This document shows, piece after piece, positions 1 to 11,692 of a stretch of DNA of 64,000 nt. The DNA comes from SIAQ01 sp964484265 (GTDB lineage: Bacteria > Planctomycetota > Planctomycetia > Gemmatales > Gemmataceae): NCBI GenBank assembly GCA_964484265.1, contig CAZAFH010000030.1, forward strand, positions 1-64,000, given 5' to 3'. Numbering within the stretch: position 1 is the first letter of the stretch; every line of letters begins with the position of its first letter. The notes under the pieces were generated by a model. The model was not told where the DNA came from. It searched no databases and saw nothing but the letters and a program-made list of their open reading frames with translations. The translations under genes were made by a program, and so were the position numbers.

Positions 1-333
1 CAGCCAGAATCGCTCCTTCGCCACGCCCACAAAGTTGTGGGGAACTCGCAGCCCAAAGGGCGAGGGGAGGAACAAGAGATCGCGTCCCAGAAACTTCACC
101 GTTCCCCCTGTTGGCCGTGCAAAGCGAGCAGGCTGACCTGGGCGAGCGGGCCGGCGGCGCAGGTCTCGCCAGCCTCGCGGGTCGCCAAGTTAGGTGTCGG
201 CTCGACAGGAGAGCCGCCGTCGCAACGTCTCTTTCGTCAACTCGTGATAGCAATCCCCGCTGCCGTACGGCTGGCCAATCAAAGCGAGCGAGGTCGGTAT
301 TTTTACTTATAAGAAACTTGACTTATACGTCTT
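1..333. other. Edge region without a supported gene
   Basis: Short open frames on both strands overlap each other and none has a convincing ribosome-binding site or recognisable protein pattern. The stretch lies downstream (in transposase sense) of an IS110-type stub, so it could hold further decayed insertion-sequence DNA. I could not recognise the transposase C-terminal half in it. Confidence 0.4.
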
Positions 334-441
334 TTACAAGACGACGGCACACGTATGAACGACGATGCACACGGCCAAAAGCCTTGCGTGCAGGTCGATG
401 CCGCAGTAGAATTGGTGTTGTTTGGTGTAGAACCGCATCAT
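334..441 (-). pseudogene. IS110-family transposase, N-terminal remnant
   Basis: Reading the minus strand from the ATG at 441 gives a 35-residue peptide containing YTKQHQFYCGIDLHAR, then a stop at 334-336. This matches the conserved start of IS110-family DEDD transposases, where the Asp of GIDLHA is the first catalytic acid. Full-length members are about 300-400 residues, so almost the whole protein, including the other catalytic acids and the Tnp_20 C-terminal domain, is missing here. I see no continuation in any frame between 1 and 333. It is best read as a dead fragment of an insertion element whose upstream end would lie somewhere in 442-570. The match is from memory of the family. Confidence 0.75.
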
Positions 442-682
442 GGTCTCCTTGGGTTGGGCGGGGCTTGATCCCGCACCGATTTGGGATGAGAACTCGTCGC
501 TGGGTCTCTCAATCCCTTATACCACTTTGGGACAGGTTTCCGCCCATCCCAACGAGGCCATGAATAGTATCAAGGTGCTGAACCTGACAAGGCGCGCATG
601 ACGTAACCGCGAGGGATTCGGCTCTTGCCGCGCGCCTTGCAGGTTAGCACTAACGTTAGCGGTTAGAGGTCATCGTCCAACG
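442..682. repeat. Intergenic DNA with an imperfect inverted repeat (581-597 / 630-645)
   Basis: AACCTGACAAGGCGCGC at 581-597 pairs with GCGCGCCTTGCAGGTT at 630-645 apart from one bulged base, with a 32-nt loop. It lies between the IS110 stub and the unknown gene at 683. It could be a terminator-like stem or a remnant of a mobile-element end. The following 645-665 has repeated GTTAGC words. No gene is supported here. Confidence 0.45.
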
Positions 683-1201
683 ATGGGATTGCAAGAGCGC
701 ACAGGCTCTTACGAATTGCCAACCCGGATTGTCGTCCGCGACTGTGGCATGATGCTTGATGGCGGCACGATTCTTCTCAGCGCGACAGATGAAGCCGGCC
801 GTCAGGTCAGCATCATGTTGGCTTCATCCTTGGGCGGTTCGTCAACGCGAGTGGCCGGCCGTCTTTATTTCGACGGCAATCTTGTGCCGATGCGGTCGGA
901 GCGAGAGGCCGGCATCTTGAAACTGCTGTCGGAGGCCAAGGTCGAAGCGCCGCGCTTGCCGCCAAGCCGTCAGACATCGCGGATGGCCATCTTTGGGAAC
1001 GACATCAAGGAGTTCTTTGAGCAAACTCCCGAGGAGAACTGCAAGGCGTTCATCCGGAAAATCGTGGAATCGATTCGCTCCGAGAGCTACCTCCGTCTGG
1101 CCACAGACGAAGAGAGAGCCCTCGCCGAAGAAGCGGATCGCGACGAAAGGGACCAACTTTCAGCTAAGAAAAAGCGGCGTTCCTGGCGTCGCGGGGGGTA
1201 A
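683..1201 (+). CDS. Hypothetical protein (172 aa)
   Basis: I do not recognise the family. The ATG at 683 is preceded by an AG-rich stretch (TTAGAGGT) about 14 nt upstream, a weak ribosome-binding site. The protein is soluble, with no signal peptide or membrane segment. The first ~75 residues have a beta-rich pattern and the remainder is helical and charged. The C-terminus ends in a strongly basic tail (KKKRRSWRRGG) that could bind nucleic acid. It stands alone between the IS110 stub and the MMPL gene, so context does not help. An overlapping minus-strand frame (842-1156) is less likely, because this frame has the more protein-like composition. Confidence 0.5.
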   Translation: MGLQERTGSYELPTRIVVRDCGMMLDGGTILLSATDEAGRQVSIMLASSLGGSSTRVAGRLYFDGNLVPMRSEREAGILKLLSEAKVEAPRLPPSRQTSRMAIFGNDIKEFFEQTPEENCKAFIRKIVESIRSESYLRLATDEERALAEEADRDERDQLSAKKKRRSWRRGG

Positions 1202-1574
1202 CGGCGAACCGTTCTATGCCCCTTAAAGGTTGAGGGACGTACCTTCTAATTCGACATTTGCATTTCGTTTTTGCACGTCGTAATCGATGCAACCGATTCA
1301 TTTTCTTGCGGCAGGATGCTCCGAACTTCCGCACCGGGATGGTTCAAGCAACGGTGTCCATTCGTCGGCCTTCATAGGTAAAAGAACCTAAACTCCACCA
1401 AACGGCTATCCGGGGTCAGGTCGATGCGTGTTCCCAGGAAAACAGGAGCTGGATAGCCCAATTCTTCCTGTCTTCCTGCATTCCTTATAGAAATGGCTTT
1501 CGATGGCCTTTTACACCAGCCTGTGAATGGCTCGTCTTTGCCGTAAGCGGCAAAACACAGAAGTTTACAGCCTG
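1202..1574. other. Intergenic region, no feature recognised
   Basis: About 370 bp between the unknown gene and the end of the convergent MMPL gene. GGCTATCC near 1405 and GGATAGCC near 1452 could pair as a short stem. Nothing else is supported. Confidence 0.3.
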
Positions 1575-3977
1575 CTACGCCGCTCGCTTCTTTCGGCCCA
1601 GCGGATATACGTCTTTATCCGTATCGGCTTTTTTCGCGGGGGCGTCGGTCCACAGCAGCACGGCACAGGCGGGGACCAGGAACGGCCTGACGATGAACGT
1701 GTCCACCAGCACGCCGAACGCCAGCGCGAAGCCGATCTGCGTTAGCGTGTTCAGGCCGGCGAGCATCAGCGTGGCAAACGTGCCCGCCATGATCAGGCCG
1801 CACGACGTGATCGCGCCGCCGGTCTTCGCCAGGGCGCGGCGCAGTCCTTCCACGGCGCCGTGGCGTTTTCGCTCTTCCATCGCGCGGGCGATGAGCAGGA
1901 TGTTGTAATCTTCTCCTACCGCGACGAGGATCGTGAACAGGAAGAACGGCACGCGCCAATCGACATGCGTGAGGATGTGCCCCTGCCAATACAACCCCAT
2001 CAACGCCGTCGCGCCCAGGGCGGCATAGTAGCTGCCAAGCACCGTGATGAGCAGGTAGAGCGCCAGCCAAACTCGCCGCACGAGCACGAGCAGGATGAGA
2101 AGGATCGCGCCCAGGACGAAGCTATTGACGCGGAAGCGGTCGCTCTCGGTGACCTCTGCCAGGTCCTGCCCGATGGCGGTGATTCCGTAGCATTCCGATT
2201 GCAGATTCTCGCGCAGCAGATTGTGGTCGGGCAGGTTGACGCGCAGCCAGGCTTGCAGCATCTTGAGCGTTTCCGCGCTTTCGGGCTCGAACGGATCGGT
2301 CGTGAGAATGACATCGATCTTCGCGACATGCATGGGGCGGCTCTCGCCCGTCGAATCTTCGATTTCCACGGTGGACGTGAAGTGTTGTTTCGCTTCCTTG
2401 ACAGCTTCGTCATGCCAGCTCTGGGCGATCGGTTGGAGCAGCGTCAGGATCTGGTGCAGGAAACCGCTGCCGCGCGGATCGGGATTGACTTCGATCCAGG
2501 GAAAGCCCAGCGGTTGGACGAGCGAGCGCACCTCGGCCACGCCTTTGATGTTTGCGAAACCGAGGCTGATGCGCTCGAGTTCGCGCTGGCCCATTCGGCT
2601 TGTCCAGTCCTTCGACGAGGTGACGAGCACGGTAACCGGTCCGATTTCGCCGGCGGTGAAGTGTTTCTGGATAGCGCCGAGCCCCTTGAGGCTCGCGCAT
2701 TCCGGATTCAACTCGCCCGTTGCGCGATAGTTGGGCTGCACGCGCAATCCGAGAAGGACAAGGGGTGCAAGCACGACGACAGCGCCGAGCCAGACCGCGA
2801 TCGGCCGGCGAACAACCCATCGGCTGATGGAGTCCCAGATGCCGGCTTTGCTCGGCGCCTCGCTGGCAAACAGGCGCGGTCGGGCGATCGTCGCCGGCGC
2901 CCGGCCAGGCCAAAACACGACTCGGCCCAGGATGCAAAGCAGCGCCGGCGTGAGCGTCAGTGCTGCCAGCAGGGCGATGCCCAGGCTCAGGGCAATGGCC
3001 GGCCCAGCGTAGCGGACCTTGGCGAACTCGGCCAAGGCCATCAACCCCAGCCCGACCATGACCGTGCCCGCGCTGGCCGCCAGCGCTTCGCCGACGCCGC
3101 CCACGGCACGAGCGATCGCCTCATCGACTCGGCCTCCCGTTTCCAGTTCTTCGCGATATCGGCTAACGAGGAACAGGCAGTAATCGGTCCCGGCGCCGTA
3201 CAGTATGACGATGGCGAAAATCTTGCTGATATTCACGAGATGCACGCCCGGAATCATCGTCATCAGCGCCAGCAGTTTCAATGCGACGAATACGGATACC
3301 GCAATCGTCAGCAACGGAACCAGCGCCAGCAGCGGCGCGCGATAGACGCCGAGCAAGACGACGACGACGAGGATGATCGTCGCCAGTGTCGTCGCGTCAA
3401 GGCTGTCGCCGCACGCTTTCGTCAGGTCTCGGCCTATGCCTGCGGCGCCCGTGGTGTGGATCGCCAATCCCTCCGGCAGGCTGCCGCCGAGCTTTTTGCG
3501 AATGCACTCGTCCATCCGCTCGACCGCTTGCTGCGTGGCCACGGCCATGTACGGCGTCTCAAGCGACACTTGGATGAGCGTGCAGCGCTGATCGTTGCTC
3601 GTCATGCGCCAGCCGACCAGCCCGGACTGGTACGACTCGACCTTGCCCATCTTCAGGCCGGGTTCTTTTTTCTGCAGCGCTTCCAGCTCAGCGACAAGTG
3701 AATCGACAAGCTGAAAATCTTCGCGAGAGAGCGTTTCCTCTTCGCGCTCGATGGCGAAGACCGCCCGGCTCGCAAAGACGTCTTTCGGGAAAGCTTGCTT
3801 GAGAAGGTGATACGCCCGGACGCTCGTAAACCGGTCGGGCACGAAGCGCACGTCATCGTCCTGCGTTTGCGTGTCCCACTGCGGCGCAAGGACCGAAAGC
3901 GCCGCACCCACCGCGAGCCAGGCGAAGCAGACGAGCCAGGAATAGTTGGAGGCGAAACGCCCCAGTCGATAGAACAT
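1575..3977 (-). CDS. MMPL/RND-superfamily exporter (800 aa)
   Basis: Inner-membrane RND-type transporter of the MMPL branch, a family that exports lipids and hydrophobic compounds using the proton gradient. The start chosen is the ATG at 3977, which has GGAG five bases upstream. A longer frame to 4103 adds a basic, unrelated-looking leader. The first membrane helix (SWLVCFAWLAVGAALSVLAP) follows immediately. The layout is two-fold: a large periplasmic loop, a five-to-six-helix block containing GAGTDYCLFLVSRYREE, a second periplasmic loop, and a second helix block with VGEDYNILLIARAMEE. These G-x-x-x-D-Y motifs carry the family's proton-relay acids. It is divergent from tnaA. The substrate cannot be inferred and no membrane-fusion or outer-membrane partner is adjacent. 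Confidence 0.88.
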   Translation of the reverse strand: MFYRLGRFASNYSWLVCFAWLAVGAALSVLAPQWDTQTQDDDVRFVPDRFTSVRAYHLLKQAFPKDVFASRAVFAIEREEETLSREDFQLVDSLVAELEALQKKEPGLKMGKVESYQSGLVGWRMTSNDQRCTLIQVSLETPYMAVATQQAVERMDECIRKKLGGSLPEGLAIHTTGAAGIGRDLTKACGDSLDATTLATIILVVVVLLGVYRAPLLALVPLLTIAVSVFVALKLLALMTMIPGVHLVNISKIFAIVILYGAGTDYCLFLVSRYREELETGGRVDEAIARAVGGVGEALAASAGTVMVGLGLMALAEFAKVRYAGPAIALSLGIALLAALTLTPALLCILGRVVFWPGRAPATIARPRLFASEAPSKAGIWDSISRWVVRRPIAVWLGAVVVLAPLVLLGLRVQPNYRATGELNPECASLKGLGAIQKHFTAGEIGPVTVLVTSSKDWTSRMGQRELERISLGFANIKGVAEVRSLVQPLGFPWIEVNPDPRGSGFLHQILTLLQPIAQSWHDEAVKEAKQHFTSTVEIEDSTGESRPMHVAKIDVILTTDPFEPESAETLKMLQAWLRVNLPDHNLLRENLQSECYGITAIGQDLAEVTESDRFRVNSFVLGAILLILLVLVRRVWLALYLLITVLGSYYAALGATALMGLYWQGHILTHVDWRVPFFLFTILVAVGEDYNILLIARAMEERKRHGAVEGLRRALAKTGGAITSCGLIMAGTFATLMLAGLNTLTQIGFALAFGVLVDTFIVRPFLVPACAVLLWTDAPAKKADTDKDVYPLGRKKRAA

Positions 3978-4265
3978 GCCGGCTCCATCCTCCCTCGGTC
4001 GCGGGCACTGTACCAAACGCCCACGAAACCGCCAACCCGAACGCGCATCGCTCAGGCGCGAAGCCAGGCAAGCTCCACGACCATACGAACTCGGGAAAAA
4101 CACGGGTTAATGGAGGTATCATCGGCCCAAGCAATCGGCGGACTTCAGGGAAACTACGGCAAAATCCAGATAGTCGGCATAATTGGCGAACAGGGCAAAA
4201 TCGGAAAAACGAGATCCTGCATAAAATAACCTCATCTCGCATCCCCGCGCAAAGAAGGAAACGCC

Positions 4266-5618
4266 ATGAAGACCATCATCGAGCCGTTTCGAATCAAAAT
4301 GGTCGAGCCGATCAAGCTCACGACGCCCGCCGAACGCGAGGCCAAACTGCAGGCCGCTGCCTTCAACGTTTTCCAGATCCCGGCAGAGGACGTCATCATC
4401 GACCTCTTGACCGATAGCGGCACAGCCGCCATGTCGAGCGAACAATGGGCCGGCATGATCCGCGGTGACGAATCGTACGCCGGCGCGCGGAGCTGGTTCC
4501 GCTTCGAAAATGTGCTGCGCGATCTGACCGGCATGCCGCACATTCTGCCGACGCACCAGGGCAGGGCGAGTGAACGTATATTGTTCGAGCTTGTCGGCGG
4601 TCCGGGCAAGGTGATCCCGAGCAATAATCACTTCGACACGACCAGAGCCAATATCGAACATTCCGGCGCAAAGGCCGTCGATCTCGTGATCGAGGAGGGC
4701 AAACACCCGCGCTCGCGACATCCGTTCAAGGGCAACATCGACCTGACGAAGCTCGAGCGCCTCATCGCCGAGGTCGGCGCCGACAACATCCCCGTTTGCA
4801 TGCTCACGGTGACCAACAACTCCGGCGGCGGGCAACCGGCGAGCCTGGAGAACATTCGGGCGACGCGCGACTTGTGCCATCGCCACGGCATTCCGTTTTT
4901 TCTCGACGCCTGCCGATTTGCCGAGAACGCCTACCTCATCAAATTGCGCGAGCCAGGCCAGGCGAGCCGCAGCGCTCGCGAAATCGCGCAGGAGATGTTC
5001 GCACTCGCCGACGGCGCGACGATCAGCGCCAAGAAGGACGGCCTCGTCAATATCGGCGGCGTGCTGCTGATGCGCGATCATGCCCTGGCGGGACGCGCGA
5101 ATAATTTGCTAATCTTGACCGAGGGATTCGTCACCTACGGCGGTCTCGCGGGCCGGGATCTGGAAGCGATGGCCCAGGGGTTTGTCGAAGTGCTCGATGA
5201 ACATTATCTGGAATACCGTATCCGAAGCACCGCCTACCTCGGCGAAGGCCTGATGCAACTCGGCGTCCAGATTGTCGAGCCTCCAGGCGGCCACGCGATC
5301 TACATCGATGCGTCGGCGTTCTGTCCGCACATACCGCCGCCAGCGTTTCCAGGTCAGGCGCTGGTTTGCGGCTTGTATCGCCAGGCGGGGATTCGCGCCG
5401 TCGAGATCGGCAGCGTCATGTTCGGCGCGGGTGGCGCGCCGCCGATGGAACTGGTGCGGCTAGCGATTCCGCGGCGAGTCTACACGCAGAGCCATATCGA
5501 TTATGTGATTGAAGCAGTCGCGGAATTGTACGCAAAGCGCGAAACGCTGAGAGGATTACGCATCACCGAGGAACCGCCGGCGCTGCGGCATTTCACGGCG
5601 AAATTCGCGGAGATTTGA
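4266..5618 (+). CDS. tnaA: Tryptophanase (tryptophan indole-lyase, 450 aa)
   Basis: PLP enzyme converting tryptophan to indole, pyruvate and ammonia. The sequence has SAKKDGLVNIGG with the PLP lysine at about 257, and the full beta-eliminating lyase fold at normal length. Tryptophanase and tyrosine phenol-lyase differ at a few substrate-side residues. Here position 124 is Asp (NNHFDTT, where phenol-lyase has Thr), the phenol-contacting Arg is replaced in GIRAVEIG, and the C-terminus has LRHFTAKF with His 442, as in TnaA, where phenol-lyase has Phe. All three point to tryptophanase. GAAGGA lies 7 nt before the ATG. The leader contains a 39-codon frame (4110-4229) without Trp codons, so TnaC-type attenuation is not evident. 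A strong inverted repeat follows the stop. Confidence 0.9.
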   Translation: MKTIIEPFRIKMVEPIKLTTPAEREAKLQAAAFNVFQIPAEDVIIDLLTDSGTAAMSSEQWAGMIRGDESYAGARSWFRFENVLRDLTGMPHILPTHQGRASERILFELVGGPGKVIPSNNHFDTTRANIEHSGAKAVDLVIEEGKHPRSRHPFKGNIDLTKLERLIAEVGADNIPVCMLTVTNNSGGGQPASLENIRATRDLCHRHGIPFFLDACRFAENAYLIKLREPGQASRSAREIAQEMFALADGATISAKKDGLVNIGGVLLMRDHALAGRANNLLILTEGFVTYGGLAGRDLEAMAQGFVEVLDEHYLEYRIRSTAYLGEGLMQLGVQIVEPPGGHAIYIDASAFCPHIPPPAFPGQALVCGLYRQAGIRAVEIGSVMFGAGGAPPMELVRLAIPRRVYTQSHIDYVIEAVAELYAKRETLRGLRITEEPPALRHFTAKFAEI

Positions 5619-5626
5619 AGAAAGAA

Positions 5627-5710
5627 GCTCACGCAAAGGCGCAGAGACGCAAAGAAAATGTGTGAAACAATCCACTCTCTTTCTTTGCGTCTCTGCGCCT
5701 TTGCGTGAGC
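5627..5710. repeat. Inverted repeat of the CGCAAAGGCGCAGAGACG family; bidirectional terminator-like
   Basis: Arms at 5627-5657 and 5680-5710 are perfect reverse complements of about 31 nt with a 22-nt loop, built on the word CGCAAAGGCGCAGAGACGCA. It lies exactly between the convergent ends of tnaA (5618) and the small gene ending at 5723. A second pair of the same word occurs at 36601-36678. Similar words are dispersed in many bacterial genomes (from memory). Confidence 0.85.
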
Positions 5711-6128
5711 TTTCTTGAAATTCTAGCTGACAATATCAGCAACCAATTTCACGATCGCGTCGTGCGTTAGGGCGAACGGGATCGCCTTGCGATGCGCGCC
5801 GATTTGGCCGGCGTAGCGCCGCAGCGTTGCCGTGTCACGTGATAGCGTCAGCTCGTAGTACAGCGATTGGCCATCGTGCTGCTTGGGCACGGCGCTGCGC
5901 ACCAAAGCCTGGTTGAGGCGCGCATCCGCTTCAAGCAGACGCAATGGCTCGAGAAGCCCGGTAGCGCGGCTGGCGATGCGCTCGCCCCACGCACGCACGT
6001 CTGCGGCCGCCTGGCTGTTCTTGCTGACCGTCAGCTCTGTGAGCAGGCAGCTCATGCTGTCCTTTTTCTCGAGAGCGACGGTCACGCTCCAGTCGCCGAG
6101 TGAGACATGGAACCCGCCCGGTTCCGAG

Positions 6129-8878
<2,750 letters not shown>

Positions 8879-8882
<4 letters not shown>

Positions 8883-9322
8883 GATTCCGCATCCTGATCG
8901 TTCAGGTCGTAGTCGTCGTCGAATACCTGCGCCACGGTCAAGTTCTTTACCAGCGACTTCACGCCCATTTCGCCTTCTGCGTCTCTCTTCGCTTGCAGGA
9001 AACAGCGATCCCACATCTCATTTACGACGGCGAGATTGAGGCTTGGCGTCTCCTCTTGGATCTCCGCGATTTCGTGTCTCGCATTGTAGATCGAGCCGCG
9101 CCAACTGTACGATCGCCGTTCCGGTTGCGTATTCCATTTGATGATGTGCATCATCAAGCGGATCAGTTGGCTGCGCAAGGCTCGTTTTTCGGCGCGGGCC
9201 AAGGCGTCTATTAGCTCCTGAATGCCGACCTTTGCGTCCTCTATCTCGCCGCGGTTCATTGCATCCTCGACAGCAACTGCAGTCTGATAGTGAGAGTTTG
9301 CAGCAAGCTCTTGCCATTTCAT
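8879..9322 (-). CDS. DUF29 family protein (147 aa)
   Basis: DUF29 proteins are small helical bacterial proteins, often multicopy in cyanobacteria, with no known function. The pattern here is typical: an N-terminal helix with EDAMNRGEIEDAKVGIQELIDAL, then KRALRSQLIRLMMHIIKWNTQPERRSYSWRGSI, then an acidic C-terminus with TVAQVFDDDYDL. The ATG at 9322 is one base after the DUF444 stop and its TGA overlaps the spoVR ATG. Translation is therefore coupled on both sides, and the protein is probably made in step with DUF444 and SpoVR. Having a DUF29 gene inside this module is unusual as far as I know. Confidence 0.82.
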
Positions 9323-9323
9323 G

Positions 9324-10424
9324 TTATTTTCCAGTCCCGAGGAATTCCTTGATCGATCCGAGAATCGCCTCTCTATTGGGTATTCTACTCACCACCACGT
9401 TGTCCTTTTTTTCCAGCAATTCGGTGATGTACTCGTAAAACTCGCCGCTGCCGTAGGGGCTTTCGACCTGGCCGTAGCCGAACAGGTTCACCTTGGGCAG
9501 CAGTGTGTCTTGCAGGAAGGTGATGCAGTGCGGGCTATCGTCGCCCCAGTTGTCGCCGTCGGAGAAGTGGAACGCGTAAATGTTGAACTCCGTGGACGGA
9601 AAGCGCTGGTCGATGATTTTGTTGGCGAGGTCATAGGCCGTGCTGATCTTCGTGCCGCCCGATTCGCGGGTGTGGTAGAAGGTATGCTCATCGACTTCGT
9701 GAGCCTCGGCATCGTGGACGATGTAGACGTTTTCGACGCCCTTGTAGTGCTTTTTGATCCAGGTGTCGATCCAGAACGCTTCAATACGGACGATCTCCTT
9801 TTGCTCGTCGGTCATCGAGCCCGACACATCCATCATGTAGATAATCGCGGCCACGGCGTCGGGTTTGGGCACTTCGCGCCAGCTGCGGTATTGTTTGTCT
9901 TCGCGCACCGGGATGACCAGCGGGTCGGCCGGGTTGTACGTTCCGGAGGCGATTTGGCGTTTCATCGCGCGCTTGAAAGTGCGCTTGAAATGCTTGAGCG
10001 ACTCGGGGCCGGTTTGGCGGACGCCGGTGTACTTGTCCTTGACGGTGACAATGTTCTTCTTGCCCTTCGGCTCGATGCGAGGCAGCGACAGTTCTTCGCC
10101 AAGGATGTCGGCGAGTTCTTCGAGAGTCAGATCGACTTCGAGGATATGGCCGCCGGGATGATCACCGGCGCCGCTTTCGCCGTCCTCGGCGGGTTGGGTC
10201 AATGGCTGGCCGGGCTGCCCCTCGCCCTGCCCTGCGCCGCCGGAGCCTTTTTGGCCATAGCGGAATTGCGGCAGTTCGATGGAAGGCAGCGGAATGCTGA
10301 CGAAATCCCGGCCCTTTTTCCCGATCATCTCGCCGCGCGAAATGTACTTGGACAGGCCGCTCTTGACCTTTCCTCGCACAATCTTGCGAAAGCGCTGATG
10401 ATCGCGTTCGATTTTCTGACTCAC
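9324..10424 (-). CDS. yeaH: YeaH/YhbH family protein, DUF444, VWA-like (366 aa)
   Basis: Conserved partner of the PrkA kinase. In enterobacteria yeaG-yeaH responds to nitrogen starvation and in Bacillus the homologue YhbH sits beside prkA. The N-terminus has SQKIERDHQRFRKIVRGKVKSGLSKYI, the usual family opening. A Gly/Gln-rich linker (~58-92) follows, then a von Willebrand-A-like domain with a metal-site motif D199-x-S201-x-S203 (MMDVSGSM). The start is GTG at 10424, preceded by GGGGTG. It is separated from the DUF29 gene by one base. Upstream, two extra genes lie between it and prkA, where the standard order has them adjacent. Confidence 0.9.
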   Translation of the reverse strand: MSQKIERDHQRFRKIVRGKVKSGLSKYISRGEMIGKKGRDFVSIPLPSIELPQFRYGQKGSGGAGQGEGQPGQPLTQPAEDGESGAGDHPGGHILEVDLTLEELADILGEELSLPRIEPKGKKNIVTVKDKYTGVRQTGPESLKHFKRTFKRAMKRQIASGTYNPADPLVIPVREDKQYRSWREVPKPDAVAAIIYMMDVSGSMTDEQKEIVRIEAFWIDTWIKKHYKGVENVYIVHDAEAHEVDEHTFYHTRESGGTKISTAYDLANKIIDQRFPSTEFNIYAFHFSDGDNWGDDSPHCITFLQDTLLPKVNLFGYGQVESPYGSGEFYEYITELLEKKDNVVVSRIPNREAILGSIKEFLGTGK

Positions 10425-10600
10425 GGCATCACCCCACGAGATTCAAGGCAACGCTAGAGGAGTCTATCTTTGCTCGATAACTCTTCAGCGCGGATTTCCT
10501 TTGACGTACACGATCGGCATTAGCAGAAAATCGACGACGTATAGACGGCATTCGATTCGTCGAAATTCGCTCTGTGGATTTAAAACTCCATATCAGTGGC

Positions 10601-10996
10601 CTATTCGTCCCAGTTGATTGTTTGCAGCAGCAAATGCACTTTTGGATCGATTGGGAAGGCAAAATCGTTTTGGAACCAGACAACGATCAGTCCAGAGTAG
10701 TCCTTTTGGACGTCACGCGCGGGTGATGAACGAAATCGGGCAATGCATGCGATTCGGGGAAACGCCGCAGGTTCCCCGAACGGGTAGCGTTTTCCTTCGA
10801 TATAAGGAATGGGCATTTCCTCCGGTTCGATCAGCAGCGGCTCTCCGTAATCGCTCTGATTCTCCTCAATAATTCGCTTCAGACATCGTTGATTGCTTTC
10901 TTTCGTTGGTAAACCTTCCCAAAGCCATTCGTAAACCTCCCATTGACGAAGCTCGCCCAAATGGACGATGCGGCCCGAGTTCAATCGAAGCTCCAT
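10601..10996 (-). CDS. Hypothetical protein between prkA and DUF444 genes (131 aa)
   Basis: Unknown family. The ATG at 10996 has GGAGGG four bases upstream, a good site, and lies 37 bp after the upstream gene's stop. The start MELRLNSGRIVHLGELRQWEVYEWLWEG is beta-helix like, the centre is proline-rich (EEMPIPYIEGKRYPFGEPAAFP), and the end has a hydrophobic strand (YSGLIVVWFQND) followed by NWDE. No signal peptide or membrane segment is present. It probably shares a transcript with its neighbours. A longer overlapping frame at 10429-10683 looks like a shadow. Confidence 0.65.
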   Translation of the reverse strand: MELRLNSGRIVHLGELRQWEVYEWLWEGLPTKESNQRCLKRIIEENQSDYGEPLLIEPEEMPIPYIEGKRYPFGEPAAFPRIACIARFRSSPARDVQKDYSGLIVVWFQNDFAFPIDPKVHLLLQTINWDE

Positions 10997-11033
10997 CTAT
11001 CCCTCCAATGGGCGTGCGTCCGGCCCGAGGCAT

Positions 11034-11636
11034 TCAATCGGTCGATTCCAAACCAACTATTTGCGATAGAATCCACAAGATTTTATCCACCTCGACGATA
11101 TAGTAACGTTGCGAATCCAAGGTTAGAACGTTGTCCGCCAATGTCATGAATTGCCAGGTCTCGCCCGATGTCACGCAACCGCTAATCTTTGCCTCGGGCT
11201 TCCCTTCGCGTTCGTTAAAGATTCGCGCGGCAATCATTTGAGCGGCGCATTGGCCAAGCCCTTCCTCGATGTCTTGTTTTTTCGCCTCCACGAGGACGGC
11301 GATTGGAGCTGTGACAATCGGCGACGGACGTGACCGAGAAAGAATAAAATCGCATTCTCCTTTGAGTCCTCGCTCAGGGTCGATATCGAATCTTACTCCT
11401 GAGAAAATGTAGAACTGCTGATCGGACAATTCCCGACAAGTCACGAGCACGGGGACAACGATGAACTCGTTTCGCGCCTTCTCGCTAACCAACGCCATTC
11501 CATTGCCTTGGGCGAGGGCGGATTGAAGCCACGGCGGCGCGGGAATGCTTCCGGCGTTCGGAAAAAGCCGGCGTTCTTCAATCGTGATGCCAAATTGACT
11601 GCGCACCATCGCCAATGTCATATCGCTGTAGCTCAT
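11034..11636 (-). CDS. PD-(D/E)XK nuclease-like protein (200 aa)
   Basis: The arrangement E58, D96 (GECDFIL) and E117-A-K119 (IAVLVEAKKQD), followed by a helix with GQCAAQMIAAR, fits the D...ExK core of the PD-(D/E)XK phosphodiesterase fold. A conserved helical Glu precedes it, as in restriction-enzyme-like proteins. The ATG at 11636 has GGAG five bases upstream. It begins 57 bp after prkA, with a CCCAGGGGT-type palindrome between them. There is no partner methylase or helicase. The fold call rests on motif order only and the function could be regulatory rather than nucleolytic. Confidence 0.6.
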   Translation of the reverse strand: MSYSDMTLAMVRSQFGITIEERRLFPNAGSIPAPPWLQSALAQGNGMALVSEKARNEFIVVPVLVTCRELSDQQFYIFSGVRFDIDPERGLKGECDFILSRSRPSPIVTAPIAVLVEAKKQDIEEGLGQCAAQMIAARIFNEREGKPEAKISGCVTSGETWQFMTLADNVLTLDSQRYYIVEVDKILWILSQIVGLESTD

Positions 11637-11652
11637 GGTCGCTCCGGTATCT

Positions 11653-11684
11653 CAGGGGTTCGGAATACCTCACCCCTGGGCTTG
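11653..11684. repeat. Single copy of the CAGGGGT...ACCCCTG palindrome
   Basis: Reads CAGGGGTTCGGAATACCTCA then CCCCTGGGCTTG; CAGGGGT pairs with ACCCCTG. It sits immediately downstream of prkA. Two inverted copies of the same word lie at 17374-17466. Confidence 0.7.
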
Positions 11685-11692
11685 TTGCTCCT

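Noticed and set aside
1860..3701. Long plus-strand frame (613 codons) opposite the MMPL gene
   Set aside because: It is antisense to clear RND motifs and its translation is low-complexity Gln/Asp/Arg; a shadow of codon bias.
4110..4229. Possible TnaC-like leader peptide before tnaA
   Set aside because: The 39-codon frame contains no tryptophan codon and lacks TnaC features.
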